A program made the position numbers and the translations under genes. DNA of 64,000 nucleotides from Citrus sinensis (taxonomy: Eukaryota; Streptophyta; Magnoliopsida; Sapindales; Rutaceae): contig NC_068559.1 in assembly GCF_022201045.2 (NCBI RefSeq), positions 3,818,501 to 3,882,500 on the forward strand, in the 5' to 3' direction. Under the pieces are notes generated by a model. The model was not told the DNA's origin, did no database searches, and was given only the letters and a program-made list of their open reading frames with translations. Of the stretch, positions 22,001 to 33,400 are shown one piece after another (within the stretch, counting starts at the first letter, position 1; every line of letters starts with the position of its first letter).

Positions 22001-24993
22001 GTCAATTCTAATTATAGTTTCTTGCTGCTGCTTGTAAACTATTTACCGATCGTGGTATTTCTCATAGTGCAAGGCCTTCATGTTTTTGTGTCAAAGACAG
22101 TTTGATATACAGGAGCTTCTTTCAAAAGAATTGTGATAAGCAAAAAATACGGAATAGTGCCCAAAGCTGTGTTGTTGGTCTCAGATAGAAAAACTGCATG
22201 TTTACTTTGGAGAAACTGAGTTTGACATACAGTAGCAAGCAAAAAAATACCAAATAGTGACTCAAAGCTATATTGTCAGTCTCAGATGAAAATACTACAT
22301 ATTTGCTTTGGAGAAACAGAGATGTTTTTAATATGTATGGCCTATCTCTTATTCAGACCTTGCCATTATGCATATAAGAGTTTCAGATTGTGACTTTTCT
22401 TAAAATTTGTAAATAACATGTAAATCACAAGAAAGTTTTCAGTGAGGAAAATAGTGATGTGCTATTATTTGGCATCCCATTTGATTGTACTTTTCACTGG
22501 CTTTTTCTCACATGTAACTGGCAGATGAGTGGGTCTAGAATTAGAGTTGCTGGCAGATTCAAGCCTTGTGTTCACACGGGCTGTTTTGATCTTGAAACTT
22601 TTGTGGAGCTAAATCAGCGAACTAGGAAGGCAAGTTATTCGTTTATCTTATTATTTCTCTCTATGTTTCGAATTTTCAAGCTTATTAAAGTGGGTAAGGT
22701 GAGTGGTTGTTGCAGTGGCAATGTCCCATATGCATGAAGAATTACTCTCTGGAGGATCTCATCATTGACCCGTATTTTCACCGCATCACAACCATGGTAA
22801 TTCATATGCTACATGTCTCAAATTCACTGTAGTTTATTAATTCCTATGAAATATAGATATAGAGAAAATTCTGATTTTCATCTCTTGGGACAGATGAGAA
22901 ATTTTGCTGATGACCTAACTGAGATTGAAGTGAAGCATGATGGTTCATGGAGAGTTAAATGCAAAGGTGAGAACAACAATCTTGCGGAATGGCATTCACC
23001 TGATGGTTCAACCTATGCTGCCAGAAGTGAGGTTGTTTCCAACTCAGAAACGAAGCAGCTCGTGAATTCTGGGCAAACTATAATTGCCAGGATAAAAAAG
23101 AATCTCAGTGCTAATGTAGATGTGAGCAAGTATTGGAGCACTTCTCCCAATAAACACATGAGCTATCATGTTGAAAATAATTCTGAAAAAATCATTACAA
23201 TGAGCAGCAGTGCCTCTGGCTGCAGCAGACACGAGGAAGATCCTATCGTCAATCAGGATACAAATAGTCGCAAGGATCTCAATGATATTCCTCATAGGAT
23301 TGATCCTATTTTTGGAACTGGAAACCAAACTGATGGGCTGATCGGAGATACAGACATCATTGTTCTTAGCGATTCAGAAGAAGATAATGATCACTTAGCC
23401 CCTTCAACTTCCTACCAGTCTTACCATCCAATTGACAGTGCCCCTGACGGGATTTGTGAGTCATACTTTGAAGATCCTGCTTTTGATGGTGGTGATGGTC
23501 CTTGTTTTGGTCCTTTCAATGGAACTGTTGATGCTGTAGGGTTGTCTAACTGGTCATATCCGTCTGGCACGCAAGCGGGATCTAGCTTTCAAGTGTTTGA
23601 TGCAGTTTCAAATGTTTCTGATGTTTTTGTCGATTTGGATCATCCGTCAGTAGCATGCTCTCTTCCAATGAATGGATATAAATCTCCTTCTAAATCAACT
23701 CTAACATGTGATAGTGGGGTCCTAGATTCTCCTGTCTGTCATTCTAATATTGACATCGGTGAGCAGCTAATAGACATCAGTGAGCAGTTAATAGAGAATA
23801 CCTTGCCTTTTGTGAGAGAGGACCCCTCTATAGGACATTTCGTTCCTAGTCAGCCAACTGCTTTGTTTTCAGAGTCTAATTCAGGAAATTACACTTCTGA
23901 GAATTGGATTTCTCTTAGGCTGGGTAGCACCTGTGCCGATACTGGGTCTCATTCCCAGTCTGCTACCACTAATGCACTGGAATTGAGAAGCAGTTGTAGA
24001 CCAAGTGGAGGTAGAGATGTATAAGTTATGTTGTATTGTTGCTAAAACCTAATTTGCATCATTCAAAATGTTAAATTTTTGTTTTCATATTTCTTTTTTT
24101 TTCCCCAAAAAAAATCAAGAACTTCCTGAAGAAAGTTTATCCTATTCCATTTAGCCCTGAATTGGCAGTGATTTTATTTTATTTGCAAAATGTTGCTAAA
24201 ATTATCTTCAATTTTCTTTGCTTTTGCTTTCTAAAATGAATCTCAATGGGTGTATGGATTCTTCTTTACATGTTACTTTGACAAGCTTTCGGTAATAATG
24301 TTTGGACCCAACATCCTGTTGTCTGTTCTAACTTCCTGCAAAAGTAATTTATGAATTGTACCTTTCAGTTGCAAAGAAATGTACAATGTATCTATTGAAG
24401 AATGTTTGTTATCTTTTATTGCTATAAGTGAAGTCAACAATAGGAGTTTATTTGCTTTAATTTCATCCTGTTTCTTTTCTCCGTGGAAGTGATAATTGCC
24501 ATCACTTGAGATCTCCAAATATGAAACAAGAGGGAGAATGTCATGCCATGCTAGAGGACTATTCTTATGCAAATCTCAGTAGGGTTATATATCTGTATAC
24601 ATGTGTTCAGTTAGTGTCTAGTAGAGTTTGTCTGTGCAATTATAAAATGTGGACATCTCTAGAAGACAAAAATGTACATAAAGTCCAATGGACTAAAAGA
24701 CAAAAAGAGTGCATTGGAGATTTTATTTTATTTTTTTTGTATTTTCTTGTCTTTTGGTGATGTTCTCATATATATATTCGAGTTGTTATGTGCTTGTGTT
24801 GTGTTTTTACTGATATTGCTAGTTATTATCTGTTAAGACAAAGATTTCATCTGATGTTATGGTTATACCTGCAACAGCTTCTTTGAGAGGTGATCCAAAG
24901 TGTACAAGAACAAATGATGCCAAAATATTTGATGGCCCTTTCTCGTTTCCTCGCCAGCCAAGGTCTGTGAGGCAAAAGGTGCATCTGTCGTAG
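12964..24993 (+). CDS. SIZ1-type E3 SUMO-protein ligase, diverged paralogue
   Basis: Exons: 12964-12993, 14234-14314, 16462-16532, 16742-16904, 17106-17236, 18587-18655, 19457-19544, 19659-19734, 20388-20461, 20659-20766, 21116-21274, 22525-22629, 22716-22796, 22894-24010, 24878-24993; 822 residues. Domains in order: SAP (about 11-50, DNA binding); PHD finger (102-152, complete C4HC3 set C102, C104, C116, C121, H126, C129, C149, C152); PINIT (about 160-340); SP-RING (351-412, with C365, H367, C370, C388 and C391, the parts that bind E2 and zinc); a SUMO-interacting motif [10 protein letters not shown] near 567-576; then a long disordered tail. It should attach SUMO to nuclear proteins; Arabidopsis SIZ1 acts in phosphate, cold and immune responses. 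Oddities: a short SAP-PHD linker, Gln124 at the usual PHD Trp, a GC donor after exon 12, and a C-terminus that stops before the acidic end known from SIZ1. Keeping intron 14 would end the protein at 24024. Confidence 0.93.
14657..15411. mobile_element. Non-autonomous DNA transposon in SIZ1-like intron 2
   Basis: The two ends are imperfect inverted repeats. The left begins AAGGCCTCATTTGGTATTGC; the right, read on the other strand, begins AAGGGCCAATTTGGGATTGC. The inside is AT-rich and non-coding and includes a 95-bp tandem duplication. The family resembles PIF/Harbinger- or hAT-type MITEs with a 'TTTGG' terminus. The target-site duplication is not clear (only a TA or TAA is shared), so the superfamily is left open. 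Confidence 0.6.
14949..15138. repeat. 95-bp tandem duplication inside the intron 2 transposon
   Basis: Copies at 14949-15043 and 15044-15138 both contain the string 'ctatctcaattagaagtccc' followed by 'gaaatgaagctgctatttta'. The 3' halves are nearly identical, while the 5' halves have a few substitutions. Confidence 0.9.
16024..16062 (+). repeat. T13-G21 homopolymer junction in SIZ1-like intron 2
   Basis: T runs from about 16024 to 16036 and G from 16037 to 16057, then one A and five more G. It lies 400 nt before the exon 3 acceptor. It is G-quadruplex-prone, and its length is hard to sequence reliably. Confidence 0.9.
19795..19990 (+). mobile_element. tRNA-derived SINE (Au-like) in SIZ1-like intron 8
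   Basis: A pol III box A-like string TGGTGGAGGTG (19804-19814) and a full box B GGTTCAAAACC (19848-19858) lie 44 bp apart. They are followed by 'gggggtatctacctaggat' and 'gagtttcc', words I associate with plant Au-type SINEs. An A-run ends the segment at about 19987. The body between is degraded. It is in the same orientation as the host gene. Exact ends and target duplication are not resolved. Confidence 0.5.
21328..21358 (+). repeat. (CT)n-C15 microsatellite in SIZ1-like intron 11
   Basis: CT dinucleotides run from 21328 to 21343, then 15 C (21344-21358). It begins about 53 nt after the donor of exon 11. Confidence 0.9.
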
Positions 24994-26568
24994 ATTAGGA
25001 CAGTGGCTGGATGGAACTTGTTGGAGTATTGGAGTTTTTTGTTCTTTTTTCAAAATCTACTCTAGTTGATGATGGCGATCATCTCGTATTGAAAGAGGGA
25101 AAATAAACATTCTCCCCCGGACAAATCCAAGTTTCTTTTCTTCTGTGGGGAATGCGTACTGGTACTGATTCATGGTTGTCAAGATGTTGCATTTCCTTCC
25201 AAAATTTATTGGCAGGTCCAGAACCGTTTGACTTGGTGGTGAGTCCAAACTTTACCTTCATGGTTATTATTGTCTATGTTGTCTAATTTGCAAGTACACT
25301 TTGTTATATCCAGTGGTGTGATTGGTCTGTGGGCGAAATTATGTCAAATTCTTGAATATTATAATGTCTTGAAATGTTAATAAGTATGTCAAAAGTAAAT
25401 TATAATAAAATTTTAAGAACAAATCTGTAGCATTAATAGGGCTTATCTGCGCAAACAGTATTCTGTGTTCCCGTCCTAAATGACAAAAAAAAGAACTTCA
25501 ATGAGTTAAAAAATTAAGTTCTCTTTTTTTTGGACGGGGGGTTTCGTTTGATCTCACTTTATTAAGGATGAGGGCATGATTGGATCAACAGATTTTGTGC
25601 ATCAAAAGTCAAAAGTTCACCCCTCATCAATGAAGGTAGTCAGATAATATGTTGGAAAAGAAATTGCACCAGGCTTATTTGGAATTCTATGATCAAGTCT
25701 TAAACATTAAATAAATTATTTTGAGGATTGTTCATTCGTTTCTAAAGGCAACAAAACAGGTGGAGCTTGAATTGAATATTGCACCAAAACTGTTAGGATG
25801 AGTTGGTAATTTTGATGCATTATTAGAAAAAGCGTGAAACTACTGGCAGTTAAGTTGAGCAGTTTCTTTGAAAGTTTTCTAGTTGCAAGTAGATAGGGTC
25901 ATATTAACACGGTGAGGAAGTCTCTTGAATACAAAGTTCTGAGGATCTTATACTAAATAAGAAGCTCACAATTTTTTGTTTCCTCACAGATACACGCAAA
26001 AAGCTCTTTCTCCTGATGAAGAATGCAACTCGTAGCTCTTGAGAAACCTGTAATTATTGGACTGCAAATATTACCATATATTAGGAAAAGTAGGACTGGA
26101 TATTTTATCATAGGTTAGGAAAATTAGGAAACTGTGAACCGTCACCTTCCAGTTTTGAATCAAATATCTCATCATTTTGGGCTTTCTTCCCAGCATTGTA
26201 TAGAAAACATACAAGTATAATGAGGTTTCCAGAGTTTCATCTGTATATATAACTTATTTGCTTGTAATGTCTAGTTATTTCAGATCTCTCGCAAAGCTGT
26301 GAGTTTATGGCTTTTATTAGACTAAAGAATTGATCCGGGAAAACCAACAGAATTGTTGCTGCTAGAATGAGATTTGAGATGCATAGCAGTGCAGTAACCT
26401 GTTGTCATTGCATATGTCTCAAGTCTACATTGAGTCTTGCATATTTTGTGATCGGACGGTTGCATGGTGAAGTGATGGAACTTCATTTATCAGAACACAA
26501 AGCATTATAAATGCATTCTGCATGCATGAAATTTGTGCTAGCTATTGGATTTAGATGGTGATGGTGCC
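24994..26568. other. 3' flank of the SIZ1-like gene and spacer
   Basis: AT-rich DNA with no convincing open frame. The first few hundred bases are probably the 3' UTR of the SIZ1-like gene. I see no further gene, RNA or transposon with clear ends here. Confidence 0.5.
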
Positions 26569-26577
26569 TTGATGATG

Positions 26578-27321
26578 GTAGGGGTGTTTGCGGATCGGAG
26601 TTTGCATATTGGACATTAATCCATATCCAATTTATGATTTTACGGATCGTAAATTTTCAGTCTAATTCAATTCACAAATTAACGAATTCAATTCAAATTC
26701 AATTTATACGTCTGCAAATTGGATGTGGATTTAATCCAATTCATATTCAATTCATAATTTTATGGATTAAAAATTTTAAATTTTGTTCATTTTATGAACT
26801 AATTAAATAAAAAAATTAATATACAGATAATTTTACTAACGATCAAATTTAAAATTAAATAAGATTTAAATAAATTAATTGTTTAAATAAAATTAGAATA
26901 ATATATTTAAATATTTAAAATATAACACTGAAAAAAAATTATTTATTTAAATCAATACATAAAAATTAATTTTTTTTAAAAGTTATATTTGTTTATTTAA
27001 TTATTCAAAATATTTATTTATGTTTATTATATATTATTATAGGATAAGATATGTATAGTGTTAATATAAGTATATTTTAACTTATTTATTTGTTAGTAAG
27101 TAGTAATGTTATATTTACAAGTTTTATTTTTTATTAAATAAATAATTTTTTTTTTTTTTTGTGAATTCACATATTTGTGGATTTACATGAGTAAATTCAT
27201 ATCCATTCCACTGACTATGGATTTTTAAATTTTTAATCTAATTCAATCCACCAATCCACTAATCAGATTTTTATAAATAAAACGGATTGAGCAGATTAAA
27301 TTGGATTCTGAACACCTCTAT
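26578..27321. mobile_element. Non-autonomous hAT/MULE-like DNA transposon, 744 bp
   Basis: The nonamer TTGATGATG occurs directly on both sides (26569-26577 and 27322-27330). Just inside, the ends are inverted: TAGGGGTGTT on the left and, on the opposite strand, TAGAGGTGTT on the right. Subterminal regions carry many short 'aattcaat' and 'aatccaat' words in both orientations, a common hAT feature. The inside is extremely AT-rich and non-coding. The inverted ends look like hAT, while the 9-bp flank would fit Mutator better. With the hAT boundary the flanks are shifted by one base on each side. Confidence 0.65.
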
Positions 27322-27757
27322 TTGATGATGAGGTAGGATTGGTTTCGCCTTAAACATGTCTACTTTGGAGAGAAATCAATTGAACACTTTGATAGTATTT
27401 GGGTTAAATATTTCATTTGTTTCAAGAAAAAAATACCAAATTTACACTGGGCAATATTGTGATTGCCAACATGATTCATGATTGCCATTTACATCTCTTT
27501 GGATTGATGAAAATTAATTATATGCATCAATTAAAATATTTGTTTGTTTTATATGTTCTCTATTTTTTGAATGAAAAATAAAATATTATTAAGTGATGTT
27601 TATTGATGTTTGAAACTGGGGCAATTCTAATTTGTAATTCAAATAATTCAGACATAAAAAGAATAATTCGAGAATTAGTATATTCTATTGTACTTCAAAT
27701 CTCATGGTGAAAAGTAAAATTCGGTCGAGAAAACATATCGTGTTTGAAATCCAAAAC

Positions 27758-28715
27758 TAGAGATGGCCAATGGGCTGGGTTGGCCATCAAAGGAAGGTTC
27801 GTGTGTGCTCATGTCGTACCGTATCTATAATGTGTTTTTTGTCATATAGTGTGTACTTTTTTTTTTGTTTAGGTCTGACCTACCACATGTGACGTGTTCA
27901 TATATGCCATGTCTAAAAAAAAATGTCATGCTTAAGAAAAAAACGCAGTAAGTTATTTTTTTTAAAAAAAGTTAGAAGGACATGTTAAGTTGTTGTTGTA
28001 TTATTTTCAAGGTTATGTATTTTTTTGGGTTCATCCGTTCATGTGCCTTAGTTAAATTTTGATAATTCAAAATTCAAATTTAAAGTCCTTATTTAATAAT
28101 AATAAACCAATAATAATAAAAGAATGTAATATTAATTACTAAGTTAGACCTTACGACATTAAAATTCTTTTTTAGTACTTAACAATAATAATAAATTTTT
28201 CTTAAGGGTTAGTTTAATTGTTAACTTGGACTTGTATAGAATTATAAATCATAGTTTATAATAACATTAATATATATTTATAAAATTATGATATTTATAA
28301 TTTTATTTTTTTAAATCAGGATATCAATTATTACTTTAATAAATTATAAACATAAATCAATTAGAGTGTTTTTTTGAGATAAGAATTAAATGAATTTAAA
28401 AAACACGTGCTAATAAAATATATTAAAAGATTTAATTTCAAGTGATCTGTAAAATCATAAATTTTTTATTTTACTTTTATTAGAAAGTGGAACGTACTTA
28501 TTGTAGGTCTTTTCTAGTGCCTTACTTTAGTCCATTTCTAATCTTACCATGCTTTCATGATTCATGTGCTTAAATTTTCAAGTCCGACCCAACCCATATG
28601 TGTGCTATGCCATAATGTATGCTCCACCGAAATGTGCTTATACTGTGCCATATTGTACAAACACATGTTGTGCCTGCGATATGCCACGTGCCGTCCGACC
28701 CATTAACCATCTCTA
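27758..28715. mobile_element. Non-autonomous hAT transposon, 958 bp, with perfect 8-bp target duplication
   Basis: TCCAAAAC is repeated exactly at 27750-27757 and 28716-28723. The element starts TAGAGATGGCCAATGGG and its other end, read in reverse complement, starts TAGAGATGGTTAATGGG: 17-bp terminal inverted repeats with two mismatches. An 8-bp duplication with TAGRG-type ends is diagnostic for hAT. The two terminal regions are GC-richer than the AT-rich middle and hold short repeated words such as 'gtgcyatg'. No transposase frame is present. Confidence 0.85.
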
Positions 28716-28723
28716 TCCAAAAC

Positions 28724-30414
28724 ATGAGTTTTCAAATATTAATGAAATATTTGTGTTTTGAGTGTACTTTATATATTTTGATATGGTACTTTGTATATTT
28801 GAGATTGAATTGGACATAGTTTTTCGTAGTTGAATATTTGTGATTAAACTGTAAAATTCAAATAACGATACAAAGTAATTAAAACATTGAAAATATGAAT
28901 GTTTTATTAAATAATATTAAAAGTACAAGAAAAAAAATAAATAAAATGTATGATATTGAAAGTAAAATATGCATGACTTGTTGTTTATAGTTTCCTGATG
29001 CAGATGTCATGTCTTATTGTTTATAATTTTGTTAAAATTTGACTTTGAAGTTAAAAAATTATATATGACACATCGGTTATTTTTTCTTTACATATATGCA
29101 TATTATAAAGTATTATTCTAGAATAAAAAGCACGCTGTAGTTTCACACATAGATGACATATTGTAATCAAATTTTCAGTTTGTGTAAAAATGTTTATAGC
29201 TTTATCACATTGACGCATGTCGTAAAATGTTTTTTACTTCAAAGTAGAAATATAAGATATGAGTCATGACATTTTATTATTTCTTCACATAAATGATGTA
29301 AAAAAACATTTTATTTATATTGTAAACAATTTTGTCTCCTAAAAGAAAAAAAAAAGTATAATGTCGCTTATACTAGTTTTAATAAATATAATCTTTAATT
29401 TTTAATATAATCTTAGAATTATAAAAATAATACAATAAAGTTTTTTAAAATTGTAAAAAAATTATTCTCAATCAGCAATTCAGATTTCAGCATCCCACGT
29501 TTTAGAATCAATCCTTCTATAGCATTAGTGTTCGTTCAGGGAAAAAAAAAAGAAAAAAGAAAAAAGAAATGGAATCCATAGCATTACGTAAAGTAGTCAT
29601 GGCCTGATTTAAGATAATCAAATCCTAATTGAATTTTCTTGTTTTTATTTTTATTTATTTATTTATTTTTTTTTTCGTGAAGACGACAAGTAGACCCCCA
29701 AAAATGTTAAAAAAACAACCACGCAACCAATTTTTTTCTTAAAAAAAAAAAAAAAAATTTGCTTTCTTGCTTACTTTGAATTTCAGTATTAAAAGATTAA
29801 CGAGGGTTTTTTACCTGTCGCTCTCGCAACGCTCTCAGCACTCTGAAATCCGAGTTTCTTCGTTCAATCTTTTGTACGGACCGCTTTTCGCTTTAAGCTT
29901 TTGATATGTGCATCGGTTTATGTGTTTCTTTTTATGTAGAATCAAACGACACCATTCTAATTTGAAGGTTTAGAGGTGTAATTGTGAAAACTAAAAATAC
30001 CCAGTTGCGGTTTTGGATGATTTACGAGTTTTGTAAACTGTTTGAAGCTGAAAATGTGAAATGTTTTTGAATATGTAGGTCCTATTTCATTGAAATGCTT
30101 CTTGTTTTTGTTAACAAACAATGATGGTTAACACATAGAAGTGTTTAGTACTTGCTCTTTTTGTGATTTGTGGATGACACAGTGAAATAATTTGAAACCA
30201 GGAATAGTGGTATCATCTTTCTAGTGCTGTTCTTATTCGGTCATGATTTTGCCAATGTTAAATTGCCAGCTATAGCTATGATATGATTCAGGGAAGTAAA
30301 TGGCTGATGGGTTTTCGGCATTAGGTTTCTTTTGGTGCTTTCTGTTTTCAACTATTGACGAAATATGATGTTAATTAAATAATTCAGTTTATGTATGGTA
30401 ATACTACAGGAGTA
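28724..30414. other. Spacer and 5' region of the taxilin gene
   Basis: AT-rich spacer up to about 29800. A more balanced, pyrimidine-rich stretch at about 29810-29900 looks like the transcription start and leader of the taxilin gene. An acceptor-like AG just before the ATG (30386-30387 or 30408-30409) suggests a 5'-UTR intron. A/T homopolymers occur near 29540, 29660 and 29745. No other gene is seen. Confidence 0.45.
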
Positions 30415-33400
30415 ATGGAGAGCCAAACTGCAAATCAGCTGCCTGAAGCAAATACATTACCCGATGGGTTCGTTGATAGCTCCACAGAGGATCTGGCTCC
30501 GCTAACCCCGAATGTGGAACAGGAAAAGCCTCATGGTGATTACAAGGAGGAGGGTTTTGCAGGACTAGGTGATTCTAGTGAGTCTAGGCATGAGTTTGCA
30601 TCGAAAGAGTTTCAAACAAGCGAGGGTAGGACAGAGAAGACTCAGAAACTGAGAACTTTTCCTGTTCCTTTATCTGAAATGGATAATTCTCATGCTTCAG
30701 TGGACTTGGCAGAAGTGCCCAGTAAGGGTTCTGTGGAACACAGAGAGAGTGCGGTCATCAATCCTAATTCAGCTGCTGTCTCTGAGGCTTCGGCTGGGGC
30801 ATCTGGATGCTGTAAGGTGAAAGGCCAAGTTCAAGAAGAATGTCAAAATATAGAGTCATGTAATTATGTTTAACTCGAACGAGTTTTCCCCCTTTTCTTC
30901 TAATTAATAAATTGGATGCAAGTGTTTGTAGCAGCTTTTTATACCTTCTTACTTGGAAATTTGGTGCTATTTATTTACTGGATCTGCTTTGCATTTTCTG
31001 ATGTAATTTTTGCACCAATATTAATTTGTTTTGCAGCCATTGAAGAACGATCTGAAGCACAAGGGATCAATAAGAAGGATGTTTCTGTGTCAGAAAGTGA
31101 TGATACTCTGAAAAACAGAAAACCAGTTAGTAATGCATTTTTACTTCGTTTTTATTTTTCTTGATATCCTTGTGATGATTGAAAAAGGACCATTTTTCTT
31201 GAATTACTTAGTCTATATTTTGAGCAACTTGTAATTTTTAAATTCGATATGAGTATCTTAGATGATTCATTTTCTTTTCCTTATATTGACAAGTGATTAA
31301 TGCTTCGAACTTAAAACATATCCAGATAAAAGTAATAATAACTTCAGATGAACTGCTAGGATGAATCCCAAAAAAAAATTTGTAGGAACAACTCATGATT
31401 CCAAATTCACACTGAAGAATGATTCTTTATGTTCATGATCCTTATATTATTTTCAATTGATTCTCTTCTACTTTTGGAGGAGCTGCTGTTAATAAGTGTC
31501 CTTTGATGTAGATGAACCTTTTTAGGGAGATCCTATGGATAAAATGTTATTTGAAGGTAATTCGCTTCTTAGACAATTGCAGCAATGTTGACAATTGAGT
31601 ATGAAAAATGTGTATAACCTATAATGGTTATTTGGTGTATTTACATATGCACATTCCTATCCAGAACTTACCAGAGGGTACAGCTCTTGTGCAAAAGGAT
31701 TGCATAGCCAATCCCATTTAACTGGAACAAAATCCTTAGATTATATTTGGGGTTGAAGTGTTTTGGCTTTTAATCCACAGCTGTCGTGGGACGGACCCCC
31801 AAAATATCAAGTATTAAGTGTTTGGGTGGGTTTTAACGAGTTAACTACCATGTAAAAGTGAGTGTCTACGAATCCTTTAGTTTATGTGCTTTCACGGTTA
31901 AATGAAGCTTAAACAATCCGAAGCATACCTTTAATGGGTTGATTATTTAAGTACTCATCTTGGCTGAGTCTGTCTGTAGTTCTGTTTTGAAGGCGTGTTC
32001 TTAAGAACTTGCGGTTTTGTGGCTGTTCTTGTGTGCTCCTCCCTATGCTTCATCATTTTTTTATTGCATCAGGAAAATACTGAAACCCGACGTAAGAGTT
32101 CAAAGCGCACCTTTAAATCTGAAAAGGAATTTCTTGAGTTCACTCTAAAATATCAGCAAGTTCTTGCTGAAAGAGATGCAGGTAAATTAAAATTTTGGCT
32201 TGGCTCTTTTGACTTTTGTGACTGTTGCGGTAGACGCATATTGCTAGGGTTCTAGTTAAGAGGTTTCAGTGTAGATGTAGCCGATGTATGTGGTTTTTAA
32301 ATCAGTATTAAAGCATTCTTATTTGGAAAAATAACAAATTGGTATGAAACATGGTGTAAATCCTTTTAGGCATGCTGAGATGAGGAGTTGAAGTTACTGG
32401 TACAATTTTGTTCAATAATGGAAATATTCTTTCTTTCTTTTATAATAGGAAATATATATTTTTTTGAACCCTTTAGGAAGTCTGCAAAAAAGTGTAAGAC
32501 TGGTTTCTCACATTATAAAGGCAATGTTTTCTCACAGGAAAATTTGTTTTCTAGGGGCATGTTTATTGTATTGGCTTCTATTGTAGAAGAATTTGATCAA
32601 TATTTTGTCAACTTCACTCATATTTCTCTTTTGTAGCGATGGCTGTTAGAGATAAACTGGAGTCGCTGTGCAGAGAGTTGCAACGCCAGAATAAAATGCT
32701 AATGGTACCATTCTGTCTGCTTTATCTTTTTATGTAGTAGGGCTTCTTTTTCTGCTTCTGCTTTTCCATTTTGGTGTTGCTGGGGTTGCTGATGCAGCTG
32801 CTTATGCTTGTGGTCTGCTGAACAATCAATTTAAATTTCTTACTTGATTGCTTTAATTTTTGGTTTCATCAATATCTTTCCTCATTTTTCCCCTGTGGCC
32901 CGATTGATTACCCAATCTATTTTCATAATGATCAATGATCGTGCAGAGCTGTAGTCTTCTTTTCTTAATCAAGTTGAGGCATACTTTTGGTCTTTTTTCC
33001 CCCAGTGAGCTAATATCTTCGCTTTACAACATTCTGTCAGTGTATTAATCTCTGCTACTGTTAATTTCTCTTACAATTTTGGTATGGAAAAATGTGAAGT
33101 GATCCATGATCTACCAGTTTTTCATCCATGAGAGTTGAGACTCTAATGCTTGTTCATGATTATACAGGATGAGTGCAAACGAGTATCATCAGAGGGGCAG
33201 AACCTGAGATTAGACTTGTCGGCCAAGTTCCAAGATGCAATTAAGGTCTGTTTGATGTTTCAAATCTAGTGGAGACAGTATGACTTATGCATGAATTCTT
33301 GATATTTACTTTATTTTTTAAACTAAATGTGACCTATTGAGCTACAAATAGATATGCATGAATATTCTGGAATTTTGCGCTTGCAGGAGTGTGTATATGT

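Noticed and set aside
28564-28819. Two Cys/Tyr-rich small open frames resembling secreted peptides
   Set aside because: They lie across the right end of the hAT element and lack a signal sequence.
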